Positions 1 through 17,595 of a DNA stretch of 64,000 nt are shown one piece after another. A program made the position numbers and the translations under genes. The DNA is from Tardiphaga sp. vice304 (GTDB taxonomy: Bacteria; Pseudomonadota; Alphaproteobacteria; Rhizobiales; Xanthobacteraceae): contig NZ_CP041402.1 of the NCBI RefSeq assembly GCF_007018905.1, positions 3,832,001 through 3,896,000 of the forward strand, written 5' to 3'. The notes under the pieces were generated by a model, which saw nothing but the letters and a program-made list of their open reading frames with translations, was not told the origin of the DNA and did no database searches. Each line of letters opens with the position of its first letter. Position 1 is the stretch's first letter.

Positions 1-286
<286 letters not shown>

Positions 287-658
287 TTACTTCGGACGCT
301 TCGCGCCGTACTTCGAACGGCGCTGCTTACGGTTCTTGACGCCCTGGGTATCCAGCACGCCGCGGAGAATGTGGTATCGCACGCCGGGCAAATCCTTGAC
401 GCGACCGCCGCGGATCATCACCACAGAGTGCTCCTGAAGGTTATGACCTTCGCCCGGAATGTACCCGATGACTTCGAAGCCATTGGTCAGACGCACCTTG
501 GCGACCTTACGAAGCGCCGAGTTCGGCTTCTTCGGGGTCGTGGTGTAGACGCGCGTACAAACGCCACGCTTCTGCGGCGACTGCTGCAGCGCCGGCACCT
601 TCTTGCGCGACTTCTGAACGACACGCGGACTTGCGATCAGCTGGTTGATCGTCGGCAT
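287..658 (-). CDS. rpsL: 30S ribosomal protein S12
   Basis: S12 lies at the decoding centre and controls translational accuracy; its mutations give streptomycin resistance. The protein reads [15 protein letters not shown]..., with the conserved [18 protein letters not shown] and [28 protein letters not shown] segments, and has 123 residues, normal for the family. An in-frame ATG four codons upstream (670) would add MKAK; the family start at 658 is preferred. The frame ends in a short basic tail ([13 protein letters not shown]). First gene of the str operon, with rpsG 12 bases downstream. Confidence 0.98.
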   Translation of the reverse strand: MPTINQLIASPRVVQKSRKKVPALQQSPQKRGVCTRVYTTTPKKPNSALRKVAKVRLTNGFEVIGYIPGEGHNLQEHSVVMIRGGRVKDLPGVRYHILRGVLDTQGVKNRKQRRSKYGAKRPK

Positions 659-1487
659 CTTCGCCTTCACCCTTGTTCAGGCGAAGCCATAACGGCTTCG
701 CAAATTGTTTGGGGCCACCTGCCCCATCGATCCACTCACAGATCAAAGAAAGATTCACGCAAAACGAAATCACGCCAACCGCTCATACCTGAGCAGAAAG
801 CGTTTCACGCCACAGAGGACCGCGATCGTGACTAACGGGCTTGCGCCTGATAGTCTGTACCGAGGTCATGCAATCTGATCTGTCTGTTGAGAACTTGCTC
901 AAAAGACGGACGTTTTGACATTGCCTAGCTTTAAGCGACAGCGTTTGAGCTTCTTGGATCGAGGTTGGTGCCCGCTCCTGCCCCGAAAGGCTGGGTCCCT
1001 CAAGACTGATCTTGGAGGACGCTAGAGGGTGGTCCGTTCCGACACTTACGAAGCTCACCGCCTGTCGGTGAGTGCGCGGGTTTTATCCCCGGGGGTTACC
1101 CAAGTCAACACTAAAGCGCGAGCCGAGAAACGCTTCTGACAGCAGGGCTTCTAGCATGTCGGATGCTGCAAAAACATGCCGGATTCATGGGGTTTGCGTG
1201 ACATCCACCGCAAAATCCGCACCGCAAAAACATTACCGATTGATGAACGCCGGACGACGTTTTCGAGCCAGTTTGAGCGCGATCGGAACAGGATCGGCCA
1301 GAATCGGTAGAACCGGATGCGTTTTGGGGAATCGATAGGGAATCGTATGCGCGGAGCCGTTGGCCGGGTAAGGCGGCATGGCGCGCAGCGGCGCGCGGCT
1401 GCTGTCCGGAGCAGAGGCTCAATGAGGGCCGGCCACGAATGGTTCCGCCCCGCCATGCGGGCAGGCTGCGCTTATCCGGGCTACGGA
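659..1487. other. Non-coding stretch: long leader of the str operon
   Basis: No convincing gene is visible in these 830 bases; the short frames present have no family resemblance. Read on the minus strand it is the upstream region of rpsL. It holds a promoter-like pair (1080-1108) and several short inverted repeats, for example a 7-bp stem around 1053-1071 and one around 996-1018. This suggests a structured 5' leader of about 400 bases. The part from about 1110 to 1487 is the 3' flank of the kinase gene, and I see nothing specific in it. Confidence 0.5.
1080..1108 (-). promoter_or_regulatory. Predicted sigma-70-like promoter for rpsL-rpsG
   Basis: On the minus strand TTGACT (1103-1108) is followed after exactly 17 bases by TAAAAC (1080-1085). 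It is the best -35/-10 pair I find upstream of rpsL and would give a leader of about 415 bases. Prediction by eye only. Confidence 0.45.
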
Positions 1488-2687
1488 CTACACCTTGGGA
1501 ACGAGGGAACTCAGCGGCACGTCGAGCTCATAGACGAACCCCGACGGCTCATAGCTGAGCTTGACCTGGCCGGAGAGCTGCTGGCCGAGTGAGCCCATCA
1601 TCTTGGTGCCGAAGCTGCGCCGGGTCGGCGCCTGCACCAGCGGGCCGCCGGTTTCGCGCCAGACCAGCTTCAGCCGCTCGGTCGCCGTGTCGATGGTCCA
1701 ATCGATCGCGACCCGGCCGGTCGGAACCGACAATGCGCCGAACTTGGTGGTGTTGGTGCACAACTCGTTCAGGGTCATCGCCAGCGCGATCACAGCGCCG
1801 GACGACATCTTGATGTCCGGGCCGGTAATGGTGAACCGTCCCTCGCTCTGGCTGTCATAGGCCTCGGTGGCACCGCGGATGATGTGGTCGAGGCCGGCAT
1901 TGGCCCAGGACACCTGCAGCAGCAGGTCATGGGCGCGGCCGAGCGCCAGCAGCCGGCCTTCGATCGCCTGCTGGCCGTGCGCGAGGCTGGGCGCGGTGCG
2001 CAGGCTCTGGGAGGCGATCGCGCTCACCGTCGCCAGCGTGTTCTTGATGCGGTGATGCAGCTCTTCCAGGATCAGCTTCTGCAGCTTGTCGGCGGCCTCG
2101 CGCTCCTTGGCATCGATGCCGGACTGGGCCAGCAGAACCTTGGCGTCGAACGAGGCCTGCTCTAGCAGCAAACGTAGGCTGTCGTTCTCAGCGGTGAGGA
2201 ATTCCTGGGCGGTCGGCTGGTGCTCCGGCACGACCACGACGGGCGCGACCTCGGCAGCGGTGGGCACGATCGCCAGCACGCCGCCCCCGATCATCTCCTG
2301 CAACTGGGCGATCATCTGCGTGACGCCGATCGGCTTGCCAAAAAAGCGGCTGTCCTCTGGCTTTTCGGCGTCGGTCGGATTGATCCGGCCGGAAACCAGG
2401 ATGATCTTTATCCCCGGCCAGCGGTCATGCACCGCATGCGCCAGCTTCAGCCCGTCCATCGAGCCGGGCATCTGGATGTCGGTGAACAACAGCGAAATGT
2501 CGGAGCGGGATTCCAGGATGCTCATGGCCTCGTCCGCGTTGACGGCCTCGACGGGGTTGAAACCGGCGTCCTCGACGATATCGACCGCGCGCATGCGCAG
2601 CACCATCTCGTCCTCGACGATCAGGACGTTGGGTGTCGCGGGCTGATCTGAACTCATGTCTAGGGGCTCTTCGAACGAGCCAGACAA
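1488..2687 (-). CDS. Response regulator receiver / HWE-family histidine kinase hybrid
   Basis: A soluble two-component protein with an unusual order: receiver domain first, kinase last. Residues about 19-135 form a REC domain (NVLIVEDEMVLR, phospho-acceptor Asp in LLFTDIQMPG, Lys in FFGKPIG). A linker of about 70 residues, partly coiled, leads to the H-box EELHHRIKNTLATVSAIA near residue 210. An HWE/HisKA_2-type ATPase domain follows (LNELCTNTTKFGAL, and a Gly-rich end with FGTKMMGSL). No membrane segment is visible, so it is probably cytosolic. An internal ATG (MSSDQPATPN) 10 codons in is an alternative start. HWE kinases are abundant in rhizobia and often act in light, general-stress or chemosensory signalling; the input here is unknown. 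No partner regulator is adjacent. Confidence 0.85.
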   Translation of the reverse strand: MSGSFEEPLDMSSDQPATPNVLIVEDEMVLRMRAVDIVEDAGFNPVEAVNADEAMSILESRSDISLLFTDIQMPGSMDGLKLAHAVHDRWPGIKIILVSGRINPTDAEKPEDSRFFGKPIGVTQMIAQLQEMIGGGVLAIVPTAAEVAPVVVVPEHQPTAQEFLTAENDSLRLLLEQASFDAKVLLAQSGIDAKEREAADKLQKLILEELHHRIKNTLATVSAIASQSLRTAPSLAHGQQAIEGRLLALGRAHDLLLQVSWANAGLDHIIRGATEAYDSQSEGRFTITGPDIKMSSGAVIALAMTLNELCTNTTKFGALSVPTGRVAIDWTIDTATERLKLVWRETGGPLVQAPTRRSFGTKMMGSLGQQLSGQVKLSYEPSGFVYELDVPLSSLVPKV

Positions 2688-2813
2688 AGATCATCGGGCC
2701 AATTGCTCAGTGGCGCCGATGCACCGGGGGCGGAATGGCGGATGAACGCTCCACCCCGTGCCCGGTTCCGCACATTGGGGCCTTTTCACACCTGATTGCG
2801 AGGAAATTGCGAC

Positions 2814-4856
2814 TCAGTCGTCGTCATCCTCGTCGTCATCGTCATCGTCCGCAGCGGCGGCGCCATGCGGTGCCAGGCCCTGATCGTCCCACAGCTTGCG
2901 GTAGGTCCCGTTCAGCGCCAGCAATTCGACATGCGAGCCGCGCTCGATCGCCTGGCCGCCGGAGATCACGATGATCTCGTCCATCTCCACCACCGAGGTC
3001 AGGCGGTGGGTCGAGAAGATCATGGTGCGGCCACGCGCGAGCTTGAGCAGCGTCTTGTTGATCGCGGCCTCCGTGGTCTGGTCGAGCGCCGAGGTCGCCT
3101 CGTCGAGCAGCAATACGGAGGGATTGCGGACGATGGCCCGGGCGATGGCGATCCGCTGGCGCTGGCCGCCGGACAATGTGTCACCGCGCTCACCGACCGA
3201 GGTGTCGTATTTCTGCGGCAGGCTCATGATGTAGCGGTGGATCTCGGCCTTCTTAGCCGCGTCCTCGACTTCCTTGTCGGTGGCGCCTTCCTTGCCCAGC
3301 CGGATGTTCTCGCGGATCGACATGTTGAACAGCATGTTTTCCTGGAATACGACCGCCATGCTGGAGCGCAGCGACTCCCGCGTTACCTTGCGGATATCGA
3401 CGCCATCGATACTCACCCGGCCCTCGTCGGGCACGTAGAGCCGCAGGATCAGATTGAGCAGCGTGCTCTTGCCGGAGCCGGAGGGTCCGACAATCGCGAT
3501 GGTCTTTCCGACGTTGAGCTTAAGGGTCAGATTGTCGAGCACCGGCGTCTGGCTGCCTTCGTATTTGAAGGAGACGTGGTCAAAAGTGATGTCGTTGACG
3601 ATGCGCGGCAGATTGGGCGCCCCTGCCCGGTCGGCGCCGCGGGTCGGTTCATCGAGCATCTCGTTGATGTGGCGCACGGCCGCGGCCGACTGGATCGACA
3701 CCGGGATGAAGTGCATGACATGGGCGATGTTGTAGGACACCTCCCAGAACGCGCTCTCGAAGGTCACGAAGGTACCGACGGTGATCTGGCCCTTGGTGGC
3801 CAGATAGGCGCCGATCGCCAGCACGACGAGGTGCAGCAGCAGCACCGAGATGGTGACCGAGCGCTCCACCATGGTGGAGAGAAAGATCGCGCGTGACACG
3901 CGGTCGCGGGCCTCGTTGTTGCGCAGCCGGAACCAGCCGAGCGTGCGGCGCTGCAGGCTGAACGCCTTGACCACCGCCTGCGCCGCGACGTTCTCCTGAA
4001 CGGCACCAAGCAGCGCGGATTCCGTGAGCTTCTGGTCGTAATTGGCCTGCACGGCCTTGGGCGTCAGGATGCGCGGGCCGATCAGGGTGATCGGGAAGAT
4101 CAGCAGGGCCACCGCCGCGAGCTGCCAGTTCAGATACAGCATCAGCAAAATGCCGGCGATCAGTTCGAGAAACGGCAGCATCGCACTATTGGCGAAGGTC
4201 TTGATCGAGGTCTCGTAAGCCGCCATGTCGATCGAGAAGCGCGACAGGATCTCGCCACGCTTGGTGCGGGCGAAATAGGCCGACGGCAGGTTCTGCACGT
4301 GCTCGAACAGGCGGACGCGGACGTCGGAAATGACGGTTGCCGCCAGCCGCGCGTCCCAGCGCTCATACCAGATCGCCACGATCGAGGTGATGATGCCGGC
4401 CGCCCCCAGCACCGACAGGATGATGACCAGCGCCTCGAAGTCCTCTTCGCCGAGCGCATCGTCGATCAGATATTTCAGGCTGAGCGGCATGATGACGTTG
4501 AACAGCGTCTCGACCAGAACGCCGAGGCCGACAAAAACCATCATCTTGCGGTAATTCGTCAGGAACGGCCGGGTGAACGCCAGAATGGTGCCAAGCGCGC
4601 CGGCGGCTTCGCGTGCGGTGAAGACGACGAGATCCTCGTCATCATCATCGTCGTCATCTTCCTCGTCGTCATCTTCGGCGACCGGCTTGGATTTAGCCGC
4701 CTTGTCGACCCCCAGGCCCTTGGCCAATGGCGGCTTGATGCCGGGAACCGGCGTCGCGGCCGCGCCGACCGGCAGCGCGAATTTGTCGTCGAGCGGCGAC
4801 GCCGGCTCGCCTTGCGAGGAATCGTCGGAAGGTGGCTTTGGTGGCTGGGACGCCAT
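2814..4856 (-). CDS. ABC exporter (fused membrane and ATPase domains) with acidic ends
   Basis: A half-transporter of the type-IV ABC exporter fold that should act as a homodimer in the inner membrane. Residues about 90-370 hold the transmembrane domain. The ATPase has Walker A GPSGSGKST (about 458), signature LSGGQRQRIAIARAI (about 560), Walker B LLLDEATSALD (about 590) and H-loop STHRL. The N-terminal cytoplasmic arm (about 90 residues) is rich in Pro/Ser and contains an Asp/Glu run near residue 62. The extreme C-terminus is another Asp run. Both acidic blocks are encoded by near-repetitive gac/gat codons. Family relatives export lipids, glucans or drugs; the substrate cannot be read from sequence. 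Stand-alone gene with no obvious operon partner. Confidence 0.88.
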   Translation of the reverse strand: MASQPPKPPSDDSSQGEPASPLDDKFALPVGAAATPVPGIKPPLAKGLGVDKAAKSKPVAEDDDEEDDDDDDDEDLVVFTAREAAGALGTILAFTRPFLTNYRKMMVFVGLGVLVETLFNVIMPLSLKYLIDDALGEEDFEALVIILSVLGAAGIITSIVAIWYERWDARLAATVISDVRVRLFEHVQNLPSAYFARTKRGEILSRFSIDMAAYETSIKTFANSAMLPFLELIAGILLMLYLNWQLAAVALLIFPITLIGPRILTPKAVQANYDQKLTESALLGAVQENVAAQAVVKAFSLQRRTLGWFRLRNNEARDRVSRAIFLSTMVERSVTISVLLLHLVVLAIGAYLATKGQITVGTFVTFESAFWEVSYNIAHVMHFIPVSIQSAAAVRHINEMLDEPTRGADRAGAPNLPRIVNDITFDHVSFKYEGSQTPVLDNLTLKLNVGKTIAIVGPSGSGKSTLLNLILRLYVPDEGRVSIDGVDIRKVTRESLRSSMAVVFQENMLFNMSIRENIRLGKEGATDKEVEDAAKKAEIHRYIMSLPQKYDTSVGERGDTLSGGQRQRIAIARAIVRNPSVLLLDEATSALDQTTEAAINKTLLKLARGRTMIFSTHRLTSVVEMDEIIVISGGQAIERGSHVELLALNGTYRKLWDDQGLAPHGAAAADDDDDDEDDDD

Positions 4857-5043
4857 GAAACAAACCGTTGCTGCACGGTCGTGCGACCGCAGGAATCATT
4901 GCTGCGGCGCGTGCCGCAGTCCCCATGATCCTATGCGATCAGAATGCAATCGGCAAAGCAACGGGAGGGGTATAGGGGATGTGACGCGCATGCCGTGGCA
5001 AGGACGAGCCGCAAGCGATGTGGCCGCCGGGGTCCTCGCGCCA

Positions 5044-5173
5044 TCCCCATGTCGTCCCCGCGAACGCGGGGACCCATAGCCTCAGCCGATCAAGGTGGAA
5101 CGCTGCGGCCTGCAGCGCTGAGCCGAGAAGACGGTGTGTATGGGTCCCCGCGTTCGCGGGGACGACATGGGGA
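5044..5173. repeat. Inverted pair of short palindromic repeats
   Basis: Two 35-bp arms (5044-5078 and 5139-5173) are exact reverse complements of each other, separated by 60 bases. Each arm contains its own hairpin, GTCCCCGCGAACGCGGGGAC (9-bp stem, 2-base loop). This resembles a REP/BIME-type interspersed element. It fills most of the 367-base gap between the ABC exporter start and the 3' end of the flavoprotein gene. There is no CRISPR spacer structure. Confidence 0.85.
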
Positions 5174-5223
5174 CAGGTGAGCGCGTCAACGCATGCAGAT
5201 CCTGGCGGAAGCGCCTCGCCCGC

Positions 5224-7278
5224 TCAGTCTTCGTCATCCATCTTGTCGAAGAACGAATAGCGCAGGCTGTCGGCGTCGGCGTACCAGTGGCCGGGGCCGC
5301 GGTCGGCAGCCAGCGTGGCTTCCCAGACCTCCGCCGTGCAGTCACGGCGGTGCATCGACAGATCGAAGCCGTTGCCGAAGAACAGTTCCGACCATTCCCA
5401 CCAGGTGCCGAGCTTCCGGACGCCGCGCAACAGGTCGTAGCGGTCGATCAGCGCCGGCGCCATGTCGGAGGTCACCGAGCCAAACACCACGCCGGTCTTG
5501 ACCACGCGGTTGAGTTCCCGCACCGCCTTCGGCACCTGCTTCTCGGCGACGTGGCACAGACAGGTCTCGAACACGAAATCGAAGCGCTCATCCTTGAACG
5601 GCAGGTCGGTGACGGAGCCGAGCTGGTTGTACTTCTTCAGCGCCTTCGGCGTCCGGGCGTGGATCACCTTGTTGCTCTCGATGCCCCAGGCGTCGATGCC
5701 ACGGTCGCGCAGCGCGCCGACCAGTTCGCCGGATGCCGAGCCCGCCACCAGCAGCCGGTAGGCCTTCGGCTGGTCCCAGACGATCTGGATCAGCTTCATC
5801 AGATAGTCGGGATCGGTGAAGCGGCTCCACACCTCGCTATAGGGGCCGAGGCCGCGGTAATTCTCGAAATAGTCGCGATCGATCTTGTCGGAGGCAACCG
5901 GCCCGCCGTCGCCGCGGGCACGCCGCAGCCGCATCATCTCGGTGAGAATGATGTCGGTGGCCGCGTCGGAGGAATCCAAGAGGCCATTGAGCGTGGAATC
6001 GAACAGATAGTCGCCGACCAGCACGAGGCCGGGATGGTTCTTCGGTTCCGGCCGGTGGTTGGTCATGACATCGCGCGCCGGCAGGCCGCCGGGGATCGCA
6101 TTGACCGAGGACAGCCAGCGATAGGTCTTGCCCTCCATGAAATGCGCGCGCGCATTGCCGAACGAGACCGGCAGCGATTTCAGCGCCGCGTCGATCAGCT
6201 CCTCGTCGTTGAGGTTGGCAAAGGCCAGCGCGTCGGAGCCCGCGATCAGCCAGTTCAGCACGCCGTGCGTGCCGACATCATGGCGCGAGCCCTCATTGTA
6301 GACGCAGCAGCCGCCGAACGCTTCCGACATGAACCAGGAGCCGGGAATCTGCTCGCCCCAGAACGGCGTGTCGAACAGGATCGAGATGCGCAGGTAATGC
6401 GCGGGCCGGTCGAAATACGAGATGTGCTTGACCATCGACTTGCGCAGCTGCTCGCCGCCCCAGCGCATCGTCGCCAGCCAGGAATGCGGCAGGCACATCA
6501 ACACCAGGTCGAACTCGCGGGTCTCCGGCCCCTTGCCGTTCATCATGTCGAGCTGGTAGCGGCCGGCCTCGGTCTTGCCGACCTTCAGGACACGGTGGTT
6601 GAGCTGGACGTCGGCATCGACCTCCGACTGCAGACAGGTGATGAGCTGCTCATTGCCGTTCTGGATCGAGTACAGGCCGATATAGCCCTCGATATCCATC
6701 ACGAAATTCTTGAGCGCGTTGAGGCCGTTGGTGTTGTGGGCCTCGGTCGCCAGATCGGAACGCGCCATCACCTTCAAGAAACGCTTGGCGGTCGCATCCG
6801 GCACGACCTTGTCGAGCAGTTCCTCGGCGGTCATCCACGCCCAGGGATGCTCGTTGTCATGGGCGCCGACGCCCTCGTAATATTCGACCGGCGACACCAT
6901 CGTGCTGCACAGATCGCGAAACGCCTCGATCGCATTGGCGGTGGTCGGCCCGTAGGTCTTGCGCATGCCCGGCACGTCGTTGAGCAGTTTGCCGTCGAGC
7001 TGCACCTGCTCGGCATCCATCGGAATGGTCTGCAGGCCGAAATGCTGAATCAACTCGCGCAGCGGGTCCGGCCCGGTCATCGAATAATCGTAGATCTCGG
7101 CAACACCGGCCTCGTACATCGCCGGCGCGGAGTCGAATTTCTTGGTCAGGATCTTGCCGCCGACGCGGTCGGACGATTCATAGATGGTGATGCGGCACAG
7201 ATCGCCGAGCTTCCGCTTGAGATACCAGGCGCTCATCAGGCCGCCGGGACCACCACCTACAATTGCAAGATCAAGCAT
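5224..7278 (-). CDS. FAD-dependent amine-oxidase-like protein fused to a class I methyltransferase
   Basis: 684 residues in two domains. The N-terminal ~460 residues are a flavin amine-oxidase/NAD(P)-binding Rossmann protein: dinucleotide motif AIVGGGPGGLMSAWYL at residues 4-19, then the glutamate and VGGK segment (YESSDRVGGK), and a C-terminal FAD-closing motif LVGDYLFDSTLNGLLDSSDAA. From about residue 505 a SAM-methyltransferase-like domain follows (YRLLVAGSASGELVGALRD, acidic ribose contact WGIESN, then FDFVFETCLCHV, ELNRVVKTGVVFGSV). The Gly-rich motif I is atypical (AGSASGE). The substrate is unknown; pigment, quinone or isoprenoid modification is possible. The ATG at 7278 directly precedes the Rossmann strand, supporting the start. 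Monocistronic by spacing. Confidence 0.75.
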   Translation of the reverse strand: MLDLAIVGGGPGGLMSAWYLKRKLGDLCRITIYESSDRVGGKILTKKFDSAPAMYEAGVAEIYDYSMTGPDPLRELIQHFGLQTIPMDAEQVQLDGKLLNDVPGMRKTYGPTTANAIEAFRDLCSTMVSPVEYYEGVGAHDNEHPWAWMTAEELLDKVVPDATAKRFLKVMARSDLATEAHNTNGLNALKNFVMDIEGYIGLYSIQNGNEQLITCLQSEVDADVQLNHRVLKVGKTEAGRYQLDMMNGKGPETREFDLVLMCLPHSWLATMRWGGEQLRKSMVKHISYFDRPAHYLRISILFDTPFWGEQIPGSWFMSEAFGGCCVYNEGSRHDVGTHGVLNWLIAGSDALAFANLNDEELIDAALKSLPVSFGNARAHFMEGKTYRWLSSVNAIPGGLPARDVMTNHRPEPKNHPGLVLVGDYLFDSTLNGLLDSSDAATDIILTEMMRLRRARGDGGPVASDKIDRDYFENYRGLGPYSEVWSRFTDPDYLMKLIQIVWDQPKAYRLLVAGSASGELVGALRDRGIDAWGIESNKVIHARTPKALKKYNQLGSVTDLPFKDERFDFVFETCLCHVAEKQVPKAVRELNRVVKTGVVFGSVTSDMAPALIDRYDLLRGVRKLGTWWEWSELFFGNGFDLSMHRRDCTAEVWEATLAADRGPGHWYADADSLRYSFFDKMDDED

Positions 7279-7493
7279 CGGTTTCTCTCACGCGCCGGAT
7301 CAGACGAACCATACCGGCCGCGCTCGCTGTATCGGATTTTGCTCTAAAGCGAAATGCGACCAATCAGTGAATTGGCGCATCCTGCAATAAACATTTCAAA
7401 GCATGATCATTTTCCACCTGAAGGAAAGATGAACAAAGGCGTGTGGAACGCCGCGCCAGCCACGCCGGGTTGCCGGCTTGACCGGTTACGCCC

Positions 7494-8150
7494 TCAGGCG
7501 GATTGCACCGCCGGACGCTTCAGCAGCCCGACCAGAATGGCGCTTACCAGCGTTCCGCACAAGATGGCTGCGCCATAGGCCACGACATGCGTCACTGCGC
7601 CGGGGATCGGCAGCACAAAGATCCCGCCGTGCGGAACCTTGAGCTCTGCGCCGGCGGCCATCGAAATGGCCCCGGTCAGCGCCGATCCGACCATCAGGGC
7701 CGCGATCACCCGGAAGGGATCCCGCGCCGCAAACGGAATGACGCCCTCGGTCACGAATGCCAGGCCGAGTACGGCGGCGGCCCCGCCGGCCTCGCGCTCT
7801 TCCACGCTGAAACGGCCGCGGAACAGCCACGTCGCCAGCGCCGCCGCGAGCGGCGGCGTCATGCCGGCGGCCATCGTCGCGGCCATCGGCGGATCGATCT
7901 GGGCCAGCACGCGACGCCCGATGTCGCGCAGGTCCGATGCCCACGTCGCCAGCAACGGATTGTCGAGCGACGCCAATTGGCCGGCCATGCGTTCGACCGC
8001 CTGATGCCACGACCACGCGACGCCGTGGCCATCGACCATGATCTGGCAGGCCAGCGTGATCAGGTCGGTGTCGTCGAGCAGCCCGGCCTGGGCCTTGAAG
8101 ATCGCGACATCGGAGACGCCAAAACGGCGCGAAGCCCCGGTCGCCGCCGT
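7494..8150 (-). pseudogene. Remnant of a fructose PTS: enzyme I fragment fused in frame to an EIIC fragment
   Basis: Read from 8150 leftwards the frame has no good start and is closed upstream by a TAG at 8151-8153. It begins with enzyme I-like text ([28 protein letters not shown], then [18 protein letters not shown] and [12 protein letters not shown]). At VLAQ-IDPPM it switches to the last third of a fructose EIIC permease ([52 protein letters not shown]). The enzyme I active-site His, HPr, EIIA, EIIB and most of EIIC are missing. In fruB-fruK-fruA loci these pieces lie in one direction, so one large deletion explains the fusion. An ATG at 8039 could still yield 181 residues, but a working transporter is very unlikely. 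Confidence 0.8.
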
Positions 8151-8205
8151 CTAGACTGGCGCGCACAAGTACGCGGGCGCAGCGCGCGTTGCGCCCTCCA
8201 CAATG

Positions 8206-8233
8206 AAAAAGGCCCGCTTTCGCGGGCCTTTTA
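8206..8233 (-). terminator. Intrinsic terminator after rpoC
   Basis: A perfect stem of AAAGGCCCGC/GCGGGCCTTT with a 4-base loop lies 22 bases after the rpoC stop. On the minus strand it is followed by TTCATTG. It marks the end of the rplJ-rplL-rpoB-rpoC transcript. Confidence 0.9.
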
Positions 8234-8254
8234 CTGTTTGATAGTTCGCTTCGC

Positions 8255-12454
<4,200 letters not shown>

Positions 12455-12547
12455 AGTCTTCTCCTCGCGTGCCGGTCGCCACCAGCAGCAAATTCGAATT
12501 TCTCAGGGTCGCCACGCACTCTGCTCACGTCCGGGCAGAGCGCGGAT

Positions 12548-12568
12548 GCCCGGCCATGAAGGCCGGGC
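12548..12568 (-). promoter_or_regulatory. Hairpin between rpoB and rpoC
   Basis: GCCCGGCC / GGCCGGGC with a 5-base loop lies just after the rpoB stop. There is no T-tract, so it may be a processing or partial termination site rather than a strong terminator. Confidence 0.5.
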
Positions 12569-12581
12569 AGTCGCTGTCAGA

Positions 12582-16748
<4,167 letters not shown>

Positions 16749-17168
16749 CTTGGCCTCTCATTGCGTCGCCCGTAACGGGCGAACCTTCCGAAGCGCGACT
16801 GGCGTCGCCCCCGGGTTGAATTTCCAAACGCTCCGGTCGTTGCGCCCAATATCAGGACCAAAGTCCTGAAATCGAAGGCGCGAATCGCAGAACGCAAAAC
16901 GACGCGCGGGATGCCTGGCTGCACCCTGCCCGTCTGAACCGTCTAGTTACGGACTGAAAAAGCCCGAAATTGCATATCTCCCAACGGCTTAGACAGAAAC
17001 GTCGTCATTCCTGCTGTCAAACCGTGCTTTCGTGCTGTCGTCCCGATATGGGATGGCAATAATGGAGATTCGAGGGTTGTTCCAAGAAATCCCCACACAT
17101 TCCTGTGTACGGACATAAAAGGTCCGGGAGGCGACCCGAAGCTCGCCTCCCGGGATCGTTTTGAAGTC
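16749..17168. other. rplL-rpoB intergenic region
   Basis: 420 bases with no credible gene. It holds a strong hairpin just after rplL (17124-17153) and then about 350 bases before rpoB. As in other bacteria it probably sets the ratio of ribosomal-protein to polymerase transcripts. I could not pick out a clear second promoter. Confidence 0.55.
17124..17153 (-). terminator. Terminator/attenuator hairpin after rplL
   Basis: An 11-bp GC-rich perfect stem (CCGGGAGGCGA with TCGCCTCCCGG) with an 8-base loop, followed on the minus strand by ACCTTTTATG. It lies 15 bases after the rplL stop. It may be a partial terminator, since rpoBC lies downstream on the same strand. Confidence 0.75.
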
Positions 17169-17540
17169 TTACTTGAGTTCGACCTTGGCGCCAGCCTTCT
17201 CGAGCTGAGCCTTGACCTTCTCGGCCTCGTCCTTGGCAATGCCTTCCTTGACAGCCTTCGGAGCGCCTTCGACCAGGTCCTTGGCTTCCTTGAGGCCGAG
17301 ACCCGTGATCGCACGGACTTCCTTGATGACTTCGATCTTCTTGTCGCCGGCAGCGGTCAGCATGACGGTGAATTCGGTCTTCTCTTCAGCGGCAGCAGCC
17401 GGAGCGCCGGCAGGGCCAGCAACAGCGACGGCAGCAGCGGCAGACACGCCCCACTTTTCTTCGAGCAGCTTGGCGAGGTCGGCAGCTTCGAGCACGGTCA
17501 GGCTCGAGAGTTCTTCAACGATCTTATTGAGGTCGGCCAT
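17169..17540 (-). CDS. rplL: 50S ribosomal protein L7/L12
   Basis: 123 residues. L7/L12 forms the mobile stalk that recruits and activates translation GTPases. The N-terminal dimerisation domain ([32 protein letters not shown]), the Ala/Pro-rich hinge ([21 protein letters not shown]) and the C-terminal factor-binding domain ([20 protein letters not shown] ... [19 protein letters not shown]) are all in place. It lies 55 bases after rplJ, the conserved order. Confidence 0.98.
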   Translation of the reverse strand: MADLNKIVEELSSLTVLEAADLAKLLEEKWGVSAAAAVAVAGPAGAPAAAAEEKTEFTVMLTAAGDKKIEVIKEVRAITGLGLKEAKDLVEGAPKAVKEGIAKDEAEKVKAQLEKAGAKVELK

Positions 17541-17595
17541 TGTCTTGTTTCCTTAAGCGTATCTAGTTCGAACCAGGGTTTGAATGCGAAGGGCG

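Noticed and set aside
783..1058. Possible 91-residue gene upstream of rpsL
   Set aside because: No domain, no ribosome site and unlikely composition; it lies in the str leader.
5044..5173. Repeats resembling a type I-E CRISPR repeat (GTCCCCGCG...CGCGGGGAC)
   Set aside because: Only two copies, in inverted rather than direct orientation, with no spacer series and no cas genes.
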